This document shows, in pieces, positions 43,996-52,576 of a stretch of 64,000 bases of DNA. Both the position numbers and the translations under genes were made by a program. Location: contig CANLSH010000004.1 of NCBI GenBank assembly GCA_947493705.1, forward strand, positions 124,001-188,000. Direction: 5' to 3'. The first letter of the stretch is position 1, and each line of letters opens with the position of its first letter. The notes under the pieces were generated by a model. The model did no database searches and had not been told where the DNA came from. It saw nothing but the letters and a program-made list of their open reading frames with translations. This DNA comes from an uncultured Arachnia sp. GTDB taxonomy: Bacteria > Actinomycetota > Actinomycetes > Propionibacteriales > Propionibacteriaceae.

Positions 43996-45024
43996 GTGAG
44001 CATCCAGACGCCCAGGCACACGCCACAGGCGACCGACAAGCCCGCCGGCCGGCCCCTCAGCAGGGGCTGGTTCGGCGGGCTTGCCGCGCTGCTGGTGTTG
44101 GCCGGTGTCTCGGTGTTCGTCGGCGCCGCTGACCTCACTCCGTGGGACTTCCTCAGCGGCGAGGCCACCGAAAAACAGTGGCTGAACCTGAGCGTCTCCC
44201 GTATTCCACGCACCGTCGCGGTGCTACTGGCCGGTGCCTCGCTGGCGCTGTCGGGCCTGCTCATGCAGCTGCTGGTGCGCAACCGTTTCGTGGAGCCCGG
44301 CACCGTCGGCACCTCCGAATCGGCCGGCGTGGGCATCCTCATCGCCGTCATGGTGTTCCCGTCGGCCCCGCTGGTGGTCAAGATGGTCATCGCAATCATC
44401 ACAGCGCTGATCGGCACAGCGCTCTTCTTGCGAATCGTGCGCTCACTACCACCCAGGGCCCCCGTCGTGGCGGTGCCGCTGGTGGGCATCATGCTGGCGG
44501 GAGTCATCGCTGCCGGCACCACATTTGTGGCATACCGCTTCAACCTCATGCAGACCATCGGCATCTGGATGCAGGGAGACTTCTCCGGCGTGCTGCGTGG
44601 ACGCTACGAATTGCTGTGGCTGCTGGCCCTGATGGGTCTCCTGCTGTGGATCTTCGCCGATCGCTTCACTCTCGCCTCCCTCGGTGAGGACCACGCCAAA
44701 GCACTCGGGCTGTCCTATCGGGCGACGTTGAACCTCGGTCTCGCGCTGGTGGCCGTTTCCAGCGCCATCACGCTCGTGGTGGTGGGGGGCATCGGCTTCG
44801 TCGGGCTCGTGATTCCCAACCTCATCTCGATCTGGCGTGGCGACAATCTTCGACGCAACATCGGCTGGACCGCGCTGGCCGGTTCGGGCTTCGTCCTGTT
44901 CTGCGATCTGCTCTCTCGCACTCTGAACGCGCCCTACGAAATCCCTGTTGGCACCGTCTCCGGTGTGCTGGGCGGCATCGTGTTCCTGGCGCTCCTGCTC
45001 ACGGGAAGGATGCGTACCCAATGA
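43996..45024 (+). CDS. iron-siderophore ABC permease (FecCD family), first
   Basis: The 342-residue permease has about nine hydrophobic segments. It shows RIPRTVAVLLAGASLALSGLLMQLLVRN with the FecCD coupling motif, LGLSYRATLNLGL, and GIGFVGLVIPNL. The GTG at 43996 is 7 nt after the upstream stop; a TTG at 43975 inside the previous gene is an alternative. The end overlaps the next permease gene by ATGA. Confidence 0.9.
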   Translation: MSIQTPRHTPQATDKPAGRPLSRGWFGGLAALLVLAGVSVFVGAADLTPWDFLSGEATEKQWLNLSVSRIPRTVAVLLAGASLALSGLLMQLLVRNRFVEPGTVGTSESAGVGILIAVMVFPSAPLVVKMVIAIITALIGTALFLRIVRSLPPRAPVVAVPLVGIMLAGVIAAGTTFVAYRFNLMQTIGIWMQGDFSGVLRGRYELLWLLALMGLLLWIFADRFTLASLGEDHAKALGLSYRATLNLGLALVAVSSAITLVVVGGIGFVGLVIPNLISIWRGDNLRRNIGWTALAGSGFVLFCDLLSRTLNAPYEIPVGTVSGVLGGIVFLALLLTGRMRTQ

Positions 45025-46013
45025 GCACTCCCCTGCTGACCCCGGCCACCGCCGCCCGTCCCCGCCTGAGTCCGCGCAATCGCGTCCTCATCACGCTCGC
45101 TTTCTGCCTGTTGGCCACTGCGGCGTTCATGCTCATCAACGTCTCCGGCAATCTCGGATTCGTGTTCGAGCTGCGCGGCCGCAAACTTGCCGCCATGGCA
45201 TTGGTGGGCTGGGCCACCGGCATGGCCACCGTCGCGTTCCAGACCGTCACGAACAACCGGTTGCTGACGCCGTCGATCATGGGTCTGGACGCGCTCTACA
45301 TCTTCATCCAATCCGTCCTGGTTCTCGTCCTGGGCATCTCAATGGTGGGCCGGGTGGGTGCCTATCCGATGTTCTTCCTGAACGTGGGCCTCATGCTGCT
45401 GGCCGCCAGCGCGCTGACCGCTGTGCTGTTCGGCAAGCGCAGTCGATCCGTCTACGTGGTGGTACTGGCGGGCCTCGTGTTGGGCGCGGTGCTGCGCTCC
45501 CTGTCCTCGCTCATCGCACGTGTCCTGGACCCCAGCGCCTTCATGGTGTTGCAGGACAACCTCTTCGCCAGCTTCACGGCGGTCAACCCTGAACTGATCT
45601 GGCTGTGCGCAGTCATCGTCGCGCTGGCCAGCTGGTACCTGCTCTCCCAGCGCGCCACCCTGGATGTGCTGACCCTCGGCAAGGATGCGGCCGTCAGTCT
45701 CGGGGTGCCCTACCAATCCACGGTGCGACGCATCCTGCTGGTCGCCACCCTGCTGGTCTGCGTCTCCACCGCACTGGTGGGCCCCATCACCTTTCTGGGA
45801 CTGATCGTGGCCGCTGTAGCCTACCAGATCAGCGGCACGGGCCGACATGCCATCACCTTGCCCATGGCAGGCCTGCTGGGTGTTGCAGTGCTCGTCGGCG
45901 GACAGGCAATCCTCGAACAACTCCTCGGCCAGGCCACCGTGCTCGCGGTTGTCATCGAATTCGTCGGTGGCATCGCGTTCATCTGGCTCGTCATCAGGAA
46001 GGCAAGCGCATGA
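45021..46013 (+). CDS. iron-siderophore ABC permease (FecCD family), second
   Basis: The 330-residue membrane partner of the previous permease shows RKLAAMALVGWATGMATVAFQTVTNNRLLTPSIMGLDALY near residue 55 and VGPITFLGLIVAAVAYQISG near 255, family features. It overlaps the ATPase gene by ATGA. The two permeases and ATPase should form the heterodimeric membrane unit of the importer. Confidence 0.92.
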   Translation: MSTPLLTPATAARPRLSPRNRVLITLAFCLLATAAFMLINVSGNLGFVFELRGRKLAAMALVGWATGMATVAFQTVTNNRLLTPSIMGLDALYIFIQSVLVLVLGISMVGRVGAYPMFFLNVGLMLLAASALTAVLFGKRSRSVYVVVLAGLVLGAVLRSLSSLIARVLDPSAFMVLQDNLFASFTAVNPELIWLCAVIVALASWYLLSQRATLDVLTLGKDAAVSLGVPYQSTVRRILLVATLLVCVSTALVGPITFLGLIVAAVAYQISGTGRHAITLPMAGLLGVAVLVGGQAILEQLLGQATVLAVVIEFVGGIAFIWLVIRKASA

Positions 46014-46861
46014 TCGAAGTCGAAGGTGTCTCCAAGCGTTACGGCAGGACCACAGTGGTGGACGACGTGTCGCTGCAGTTGCCGCGCGGCGGGCTCACCG
46101 CCATCGTCGGGGCAAACGGTGCCGGCAAGTCGACGCTGTTGTCCATGATCGCCCGGCTCCTCACGAGCGACGGCGGCACCATCACCATCGGTGACCTGGA
46201 CATCGCCACCTGCGATTCCCGGGAGCTGGCACAACGGCTGGCCATCCTGCGTCAGACCAATGATCTCCAGTCACGACTCACGGTGACAGACCTCGTGGGC
46301 TTCGGCCGGTTCCCCCACTCCGGGGGCCGGCTCACCGCGACAGATCGCAAGGCAATCGACCAAGCCATCGCGTGGATGGACCTCGATTCCCTGCGGGATC
46401 GCTTCCTCGACGAGATGAGCGGCGGCCAACGACAGCGCGCTTTCGTCGCCATGGTGTTGGCCCAGGACACCGACTATCTGCTGCTTGATGAACCGCTCAA
46501 CAATCTTGACGTCGCCCACGCCCACGCGATGCTGACGACGCTGCGTCGCGCCGCTGATGAGCTGAAGAAGACCGTGGTGATCGTGGTACATGACATCAAC
46601 TACGCGTCATGTTGGGCGGACCAGATCGTGGCCATGAAGAATGGCGTGATCCGTGCCGTCGGAACACCGCGGGAAATCATGATCCGACCGCTCCTGCGCG
46701 ATGTCTTCGATCTGGACATCGAGGTGGTCGAACTCCGTGGCCATCCCATCGCGCACTTCTATCTACCTGTGCCAGTGTGCGCAAACTGCAACTCCGCAAA
46801 CCAGGACTGCTGCCTCAACCGCACACCCGTCGCTCTGGGGATGCCTGCGCTTTCGGCGTGA
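46010..46861 (+). CDS. iron-siderophore ABC ATP-binding protein with Cys-rich tail
   Basis: In this 283-residue ATPase, Walker A is GANGAGKSTL near residue 34, Q-loop ILRQTND near 82, signature MSGGQRQR near 136 and Walker B YLLLDEPLNNLD near 157, with the switch His in VHDINYA. After the usual end near residue 248 (PIAHFYLP) there is an extra tail of about 30 residues, CANCNSANQDCC…, with four cysteines. A strong hairpin follows the stop. Confidence 0.92.
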   Translation: MIEVEGVSKRYGRTTVVDDVSLQLPRGGLTAIVGANGAGKSTLLSMIARLLTSDGGTITIGDLDIATCDSRELAQRLAILRQTNDLQSRLTVTDLVGFGRFPHSGGRLTATDRKAIDQAIAWMDLDSLRDRFLDEMSGGQRQRAFVAMVLAQDTDYLLLDEPLNNLDVAHAHAMLTTLRRAADELKKTVVIVVHDINYASCWADQIVAMKNGVIRAVGTPREIMIRPLLRDVFDLDIEVVELRGHPIAHFYLPVPVCANCNSANQDCCLNRTPVALGMPALSA

Positions 46862-46880
46862 GTGCCGAGACTGCCGGACA

Positions 46881-46920
46881 GTGTCCATTTGTGGTTGGTA
46901 GTCCAACCACAGATGGACAC
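46881..46920. terminator. bidirectional hairpin between importer operon and SDR gene
   Basis: GTGTCCATTTGTGGTTGG (46881-46898) pairs with CCAACCACAGATGGACAC (46903-46920) with one G-T wobble and a 4-nt loop TAGT. It lies between convergent genes, and no T-tract follows, as is common in high-GC actinobacteria. Confidence 0.75.
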
Positions 46921-46951
46921 AACCCCCCCGTCTGCGGCCTCGACGGCTCGA

Positions 46952-47785
46952 TTACAGGAAGATGTCGGGGAACAGCTGCTCGTCCGGGGTGCCCGGCACA
47001 GCGGCGTAGCCGGAGAAGTCGGTGAGGCCCGCCTCTTCCAGAACCTCCTCGACGATCAGGCTCCGCCCCATGCACTCCCCCGCGTGGCGCATCAGCACCT
47101 CGATGGCCGCGTCGGCATAGATCTGCGGGGTGCGGCTCACCGCCATCACCTTCTCGCCTCCCAGCAGATTCATGATGGCGGCCGTGGCGATGGTGGTCCG
47201 CGGCCACAGCGTGGTCGCCGCGATCCCCTCGAACTCTGCTGCCAGCCCCAGCGTGGCCATGGTCATGCCGTACTTGGCCATCGTGTAGCCGGTGTGGGCA
47301 CCCAACCACTTCGGGTCCAGATTGAGAGGCGGCGACAGCGACAGGATGTGCGGGTTGTCGCTGTTCAGAAGGTGCGGCACAGCGGCACGCGAGAGCATGA
47401 ACGTGCCACGCACGTTCACGTCGGCCATCAGGTCATACTTCTTGGCAGTCAACTCCAGGGAGCGTGAGAGGTCGATGGCGCTGGCGTTGTTCACGACGGC
47501 ATCGATGCCGCCGAACTCCTCCACCGTCGATGCGACGGCGCGCTCGATGTCCTCGTCGCTGCGCACGTCGCCGACGATCGCCAGTGCCTGACCGCCTGCA
47601 GCCCGAACCTGCTCCGCGGCCGTGTGGACTGTGCCCTCCAGCTTGGGGTGCGGCTGGTCCGTTTTGGCCAGCATCGCGATCTTCGCACCCTCGGCCGCGG
47701 CGCGCAGTGCGATGGCGAGGCCGATGCCCCGGCTGCCGCCGGAGAGAAGGATGGTGCGCCCCTTCAGGGAAGTCGTGTCCGTCAT
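46952..47785 (-). CDS. short-chain dehydrogenase/reductase (HSDL2-like)
   Basis: The 277-residue Rossmann enzyme has SGGSRGIGLAIAL at residues 15-27, VNNASAIDL near 98 and the catalytic pair in GYTMAKYGM near 166-170; a Ser in ILSLSPPLN supplies the third residue. The pattern follows the hydroxysteroid dehydrogenase-like 2 group, which lack a known substrate. It is 3 bp downstream of an enoyl-CoA hydratase gene, suggesting fatty-acid or CoA-ester metabolism. Confidence 0.9.
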   Translation of the reverse strand: MTDTTSLKGRTILLSGGSRGIGLAIALRAAAEGAKIAMLAKTDQPHPKLEGTVHTAAEQVRAAGGQALAIVGDVRSDEDIERAVASTVEEFGGIDAVVNNASAIDLSRSLELTAKKYDLMADVNVRGTFMLSRAAVPHLLNSDNPHILSLSPPLNLDPKWLGAHTGYTMAKYGMTMATLGLAAEFEGIAATTLWPRTTIATAAIMNLLGGEKVMAVSRTPQIYADAAIEVLMRHAGECMGRSLIVEEVLEEAGLTDFSGYAAVPGTPDEQLFPDIFL

Positions 47786-47788
47786 GAT

Positions 47789-48595
47789 TCAGCCCGACTT
47801 TCGTGAAGCCGCGAGGGCGAATTCGGCTACGCGGGCACGAGCATCGTCGGTGTCAAACATGGCGCCGATGGTACGCGCCTCGTCCTCCAACTGTTCGGCG
47901 AACGTGGTTTCCGATGCCGATCGCACCAGCCGCTTGGCCTGGCCGTACGCCTTGTATGCACCCGCCAGCCAGAACCGGGCGACTTCCTCAGCGCGAGCCC
48001 GAACAGCGTCGGCGAGCACGCCTGCATCGGGGTCCGCACCGGCGGGGACGACCTCCGCGACCAGTCCCCACTCCAGGGCCTCATCGGCGCTCAGGAGCCG
48101 GTCCTGGAGTACCAGTTGCAGGGCACGACGCTCCCCTACGGCCCGGGCAAGCTGCGCGGTGACGGTGAGATCTGGGGTCAGCCCGATGTTGGCGTACTTG
48201 CTGCCGATGCGGGAATTGGCTCCGACGACGGCGTAGTCGGAACTCAACAGCAGCCCCAGTCCCCCTCCCGCGGTGGTGCCATGGGCGGCGGCCACCACGG
48301 GGACTGCCGAGGTGGTCAGCGCGGACAAGCCAGAATTGATGACGTCTGCGAGCGCTTCCAGCTGGGCACCGGCCCGCATCTGGCTCGCCATGTCCATCAC
48401 ATCTCCACCCGCACAGAATGCCGGCCCGGCGGCGTCGATGAGTATGGCTCCCACGTCGTCGCGCGATGTCACCTCGACGGCGCTCTCGGCGAACGCCTCG
48501 GCAAGGTCACGATTGAACGCGTTGAGGCGCTGCGGCCGGTTCAGTGTGAGACGGGCGAGCCCGTCACGGACATCCAGCAGGATCGGGTCAGACAC
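47789..48595 (-). CDS. enoyl-CoA hydratase/isomerase family protein
   Basis: The 268-residue crotonase-fold protein shows RLTLNRPQRLNAFNRDLAE, the first oxyanion-hole segment AFCAGGDVMDM near residue 60, the second HGTTAGGGLGLLLSSDY near 104, and IGLTPDLTVT near 137. The usual catalytic Glu pair is not both evident (the second site reads TPDLT), so isomerase or hydratase activity is uncertain. It pairs with the SDR gene. Confidence 0.88.
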   Translation of the reverse strand: MSDPILLDVRDGLARLTLNRPQRLNAFNRDLAEAFAESAVEVTSRDDVGAILIDAAGPAFCAGGDVMDMASQMRAGAQLEALADVINSGLSALTTSAVPVVAAAHGTTAGGGLGLLLSSDYAVVGANSRIGSKYANIGLTPDLTVTAQLARAVGERRALQLVLQDRLLSADEALEWGLVAEVVPAGADPDAGVLADAVRARAEEVARFWLAGAYKAYGQAKRLVRSASETTFAEQLEDEARTIGAMFDTDDARARVAEFALAASRKSG

Positions 48596-48672
48596 TTCTT
48601 CTCACGCTCCCATGCGTTGATGAACAGGTTCCTGGCTTCGAGACTGCCAGAGATCGACGGGCCGCGCGCCGA

Positions 48673-49953
48673 TCAGGCGCCGCTCCAGTAGGCCCGCAGA
48701 GCACGAGCCAGGAGCATCGGATCCTCCACACCACACATCTCGCGTGCCGAGTGCATGCTCAGCAGGCCGATGCCGACGTCTACGGTGGTGATCCCCAGCC
48801 GCGTTGCGGTGATGGGGCCAATGGTGGAGCCACACGGCATGGCGTTGTTGGACACAAAGGGCTGTGTCGGCACACCCGCGTCGTCGCATGCCTTCAGCCA
48901 GATGGCACCGCCGACAGCGTCGGTGGCGTAGCGCTGGTTGGCATTCAGCTTCGTCAGGGGACCTTTATTGGGCAGGGGCCGGACCACCGGGTCGTGATGG
49001 CCGGGATAGTTGGGGTGCACGAGGTGGCCGGTGTCGGCCGAGATACAGGAGGAGCGGGCCAGCATCGCGCGTGTGCCGTCCATGTCCAGCTGGAGAGTGG
49101 AGGCGATGCGGTACAAGACATCCTCCAACAAGGGTCCGGCCGCGCCGGAGGAGGTTGCGGAGCCCACTTCCTCGTGATCGAAGGCCGCAAAGACGGCGAT
49201 GTCGCTCCCCCCACCGTTGAGAGCATCGTCGAAGTCCTCGATGGCCGTCAGCGCGGCGTGCGTGCTCGAAAGGTTGTCCAGACGCCCGGATGCGAAGAAC
49301 TCGTCGTGCAGCCCGAAGCGGGCGGGCGCGGCCACGTCGAAGGTGAAGAGGTCATGCATGGCGACGTCGTCCGCCTCTATGCCCGCGAGCCCACAAAGAT
49401 GTGCCACCAGGTCACCGTGGGATTCCATGGACAGCACTGGTTGCATGTTGGTCTGCCGGTCCAGCTTTAGGCCGTCGTTGACCTGTCGATCCAGATGGAT
49501 GGCCAGTTGCGGGATGCGTGCGATGGCACCGGTGCGCACCAGATGCTGGATGCCGTCGCGCGTGACGAGGCGACCTGCAATGCCCAGTTCGCGGTCGAGC
49601 CATGAGTTGAGCAGCATTCCGCCGTAGATCTCGACGCCAATCTGACTCCAGCCAGCACTCGCCAGTGATGCCTCCGGCTTGATCTTGAAGGCGGGCGAAT
49701 CAGTGTGGGTACCCACCACGCGGAAACCGGCGTCGCTCGCCAAGTCATCCGGCTGCACCCACGCGACGACGGCACCATGGCGCACCAGGAACCGACGCCC
49801 CCCGCCACGGGGGAAAGGCTGAGTCTCGTCCACGCGCTCGAACCCCGCGGCTTCCAGACGCTCTGCAGCGACTGCGGCGGCGTGGTAGGAGCTGGGCGAG
49901 GCGGTGACGTAGGCGGCGAGGTCATCAAGGTGCGCTTCCGAAGTGTTGAGCAT
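48673..49953 (-). CDS. M18 family aminopeptidase
   Basis: The 426-residue metallopeptidase (aspartyl aminopeptidase-like) shows metal ligands in GTHTDSPAFKIKP near residue 78, AFDHEEVGS near 260, SADTGHLVHPNYP near 305 and the C-terminal MHSAREMCG near 402. The ATG at 49953 gives the family N-terminus (HLDDLAAYVTASPSSYHA). It would release N-terminal acidic or neutral residues from peptides in the cytoplasm. Confidence 0.93.
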   Translation of the reverse strand: MLNTSEAHLDDLAAYVTASPSSYHAAAVAAERLEAAGFERVDETQPFPRGGGRRFLVRHGAVVAWVQPDDLASDAGFRVVGTHTDSPAFKIKPEASLASAGWSQIGVEIYGGMLLNSWLDRELGIAGRLVTRDGIQHLVRTGAIARIPQLAIHLDRQVNDGLKLDRQTNMQPVLSMESHGDLVAHLCGLAGIEADDVAMHDLFTFDVAAPARFGLHDEFFASGRLDNLSSTHAALTAIEDFDDALNGGGSDIAVFAAFDHEEVGSATSSGAAGPLLEDVLYRIASTLQLDMDGTRAMLARSSCISADTGHLVHPNYPGHHDPVVRPLPNKGPLTKLNANQRYATDAVGGAIWLKACDDAGVPTQPFVSNNAMPCGSTIGPITATRLGITTVDVGIGLLSMHSAREMCGVEDPMLLARALRAYWSGA

Positions 49954-50005
49954 GTCCAACAGTAAACACTGGCGGCAGTTGGAGCGGCATGACACCCTTG
50001 GGGAT

Positions 50006-50836
50006 GTGAGTGCCTTCTTCCCATCCCAGTCACGCGACGACTACTGGTTCCGTCTCGGCCGCTTCCAGATGACCTCGACGCTCGTCGTGGTACTGCTGGG
50101 CGTCGTCGGCATGCTGGCCTGGGTCATCACCGGGGGCGCCTTCACGCGCTTGGCCTTCTTTCAGTCCGGTGCGGTCTTCAGCGGCGAGGTTTGGCGCATC
50201 TTCACGTGGCCCCTCACCGAAACCCTGGGGCTCTGGTCGATTCTGACCCTTGTCATGCTGTGGTACTTCGGTCGTGAGGTGGAGGCCACCATCGGCCGCA
50301 ATTCCATGGCCAAGCTCTTCGTCGGCTCATGGGTCTCCTTCACAGCAGCCGCCCTCATTCTGGGGATCCTGCTGCCGCAGGGCACGCAACTGATTGGCCT
50401 GAACCTGGTGCAGTTCGCCATCCTGCTGCTGTTCATCGCCGAGAATCCCCGTCGCCCCTTCTTCTTCGGAATCCCCGCCTGGGTGCTGGGATCCGTACTG
50501 CTCGCACTCCAGGTCTTCCAGCTGTTGGGAGCCCGGATGTGGGGCGAACTTTTTGTCTTGCTCTTCGGTCTCTTCGGGGTGGCGATTGCCGCCAAGCGCG
50601 TGGGGCTACTGACCAACGCTTCGGTTATCCCGGGTGGCACCACCAAGCGGAGGACGACGACACGTGGCCCGGCCCGGAAGAAGTCCCAGCAGCCGACCCG
50701 CCAGGAGAAGCGTCACGTCTCCGACGAGGACCGCATGGACGCGTTGTTGGCCAAGATCAGCGCCGAGGGCATCCACAGCCTCAGCAAAGGTGAGCGAGCC
50801 GAATTGGAGAAGCTGCGCCAACGTCGCCGTCGCTGA
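50006..50836 (+). CDS. rhomboid-like membrane protein without protease motif, DUF6576 tail
   Basis: The 276-residue protein has six hydrophobic segments (about 30-200) arranged as in rhomboids, with WRIFTWPLTETLGLWSIL near residue 70. The catalytic GxSG position reads IGLNLVQFA and the helix-6 His is absent, so it cannot be a serine protease. The C-terminal 35 residues, RMDALLAKISAEGIHSLSKG…, form the DUF6576 helical hairpin seen behind such rhomboid-like domains. The GTG at 50006 is the likely start. Adaptor or membrane-sorting roles are possible. Confidence 0.82.
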   Translation: MSAFFPSQSRDDYWFRLGRFQMTSTLVVVLLGVVGMLAWVITGGAFTRLAFFQSGAVFSGEVWRIFTWPLTETLGLWSILTLVMLWYFGREVEATIGRNSMAKLFVGSWVSFTAAALILGILLPQGTQLIGLNLVQFAILLLFIAENPRRPFFFGIPAWVLGSVLLALQVFQLLGARMWGELFVLLFGLFGVAIAAKRVGLLTNASVIPGGTTKRRTTTRGPARKKSQQPTRQEKRHVSDEDRMDALLAKISAEGIHSLSKGERAELEKLRQRRRR

Positions 50837-50923
50837 CCTGTTGCAGGGCGAACGCCAGCTGCCTCAGAAGCGCATCAGAGTGAACGCCACCGGTAGCTCA
50901 CGATGCCACCGTTTCGGCACCGA

Positions 50924-50981
50924 ACCACCGGCTGTGGAGAACGCCACTGATGTATCGGTGGTGCTTTTCACCGGCGGTGGT
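50924..50981. repeat. 58-nt structured intergenic element, copy B
   Basis: The same three-stem hairpin as at 4696-4753. The outer stem is ACCACC (50924-50929) with GGTGGT (50976-50981). The middle stem is GTGGAGAAC (50934-50942) with GCTTTTCAC (50963-50971). The inner stem is GCCACTG (50943-50949) with CGGTGGT (50956-50962) around an identical ATGTAT loop. It lies between the rhomboid-like gene and rmuC. Confidence 0.75.
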
Positions 50982-51040
50982 TTCACTCCCCGTCCGGGTT
51001 GCTGACAGAAACTGTCTCCGCGCCCTGAGATAGTGGTTCC

Positions 51041-52576
51041 ATGAGTGCCACAGACGTCCTCGTCACCCTCCTCGCAGTGCTGATCGGTGCCGTGATCGGC
51101 TGGGCGTTGGCCCGTCGTCGATCACAGCACCACAGAGCGGCCGAGGAGTCCCGTGCCGTCTCCGACGCACGGCTCGACGCCCAGACCGCTCGCGCCGAGG
51201 CCAGCCGGGCTCGTGAAGAGGCTGCTGCAGCGCGCACCGAGGTGTCGCAACGTCTTGCCGAACAGGCGAACCTACGGGCAGCGGTCGCCGACGCCGAACG
51301 CCAGGTGGCCGAGGAGCGCACGTCCACCGCCAAGGCTTTCCAGGCCACGTCGGAGGCACTGTCCCAGAAGGCAACCATCGAAGCACAACGGGATGCGGCA
51401 CTGCGCCGTTCCGAGGAGTTGGCGGCAGATCGCGACACCATGCTCAACCAGTTCAGGGTGCTCTCCGAGGAGTCGTTGGACAAGCAGGGCCAGAAGGCGG
51501 AGAAGACGGCAGGGGAACGCATGGCCGCCACCCAACAGCTCGTCACACCCCTGACCGAGGGTCTGCGTCAGCTCAACGAGCGGCTGAATGAGGTGGAGAA
51601 GGAACGCTCCCGCCTGGCAGCCGAAATGGGCGAGCAAATCAGGGCAGTGAAGGACTCGGGGGAAACCATCCGTCGGGAAGCCCTCAGCCTGAGCACCGCC
51701 TTGCGCAACCCCCAAGTGAGGGGTGCCTGGGGTGAGCAGAGTCTGCGGCGGATCGTTGAGATCTCGGGACTCACCAGTCGCTGCGATTTCGACGACCAGC
51801 ACACCTACACCAGCGCCGACGGCGACAAGTTCCGTCCGGACATGCGCATCAACCTTGCCGACGGGAAGATCATCTTCGTGGACTCGAAGGTTCCACTCTC
51901 CGCCGTGATCGATGCCTACAACACTACCGACGACGCTGAACAGGCGAGGCACCTGGATAGGTTCGCGGCTCATGTGCGCAAGCACATCGAGGACCTCAGC
52001 GGAAAGAACTACTGGCAACTGGATTCAGGCTCACCGGAATTCGTTGTGCTCTTCCTAGGCAGCGACGAGTTCTATCGGCTGGCCCAGGAGCAGATGCCTG
52101 ACCTCCACGAGTTTGCAGCACGTCGCAACATCATGTTGGCGTGTCCCGGAACCCTGATCCCCATGCTCCACATCGTGGCCCACGGCTGGAAGCAGGCCAG
52201 CCTCGCCGAATCGGCCGTTCACGTCATCCGCCTGGGGCGCGAACTGCACGAGCGCATCTCAACCATGGGAGATCACTTCGACAAGCTCGGCCGCTCCATC
52301 AACTCCACCGTCGGCAACTTCAACAAAGCCGTGGGCACGCTCGAGAGCCGCGTCATGGTGACAGCCCGCAAGTTCAAGGAATTGCAGGTGACGGAGAAGG
52401 ATCTGTCACAGCTCGACGCCGTTGAAGGCAGCACGCGTGACGTCGTGGTCCCTGAGATGGTGGAGTATCAGGATCCGCGAGCTGAGCTGTCTCTGCTCGA
52501 CGAGTCCGACGACGTCACTGACCCGCGCGCTGGTCTGCATCAACTCCCCCAACGCACAGGAACCTACGACGCATGA
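51041..52576 (+). CDS. rmuC: DNA recombination protein RmuC
   Basis: The 511-residue protein has an N-terminal membrane anchor (residues 5-22), a long Ala/Glu/Arg-rich coiled coil (about 30-210), then the RmuC nuclease-like domain with GAWGEQSLRRIVEISGL near 226, DMRINLADGKIIFVDSKVPLSA near 268 (PD-(D/E)xK type) and CPGTLIPMLHIVAHGWKQ near 367. RmuC limits inverted-repeat rearrangement. GATAGT lies 6 nt before the ATG. It overlaps the photolyase start by 4 bp. Confidence 0.94.
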   Translation: MSATDVLVTLLAVLIGAVIGWALARRRSQHHRAAEESRAVSDARLDAQTARAEASRAREEAAAARTEVSQRLAEQANLRAAVADAERQVAEERTSTAKAFQATSEALSQKATIEAQRDAALRRSEELAADRDTMLNQFRVLSEESLDKQGQKAEKTAGERMAATQQLVTPLTEGLRQLNERLNEVEKERSRLAAEMGEQIRAVKDSGETIRREALSLSTALRNPQVRGAWGEQSLRRIVEISGLTSRCDFDDQHTYTSADGDKFRPDMRINLADGKIIFVDSKVPLSAVIDAYNTTDDAEQARHLDRFAAHVRKHIEDLSGKNYWQLDSGSPEFVVLFLGSDEFYRLAQEQMPDLHEFAARRNIMLACPGTLIPMLHIVAHGWKQASLAESAVHVIRLGRELHERISTMGDHFDKLGRSINSTVGNFNKAVGTLESRVMVTARKFKELQVTEKDLSQLDAVEGSTRDVVVPEMVEYQDPRAELSLLDESDDVTDPRAGLHQLPQRTGTYDA

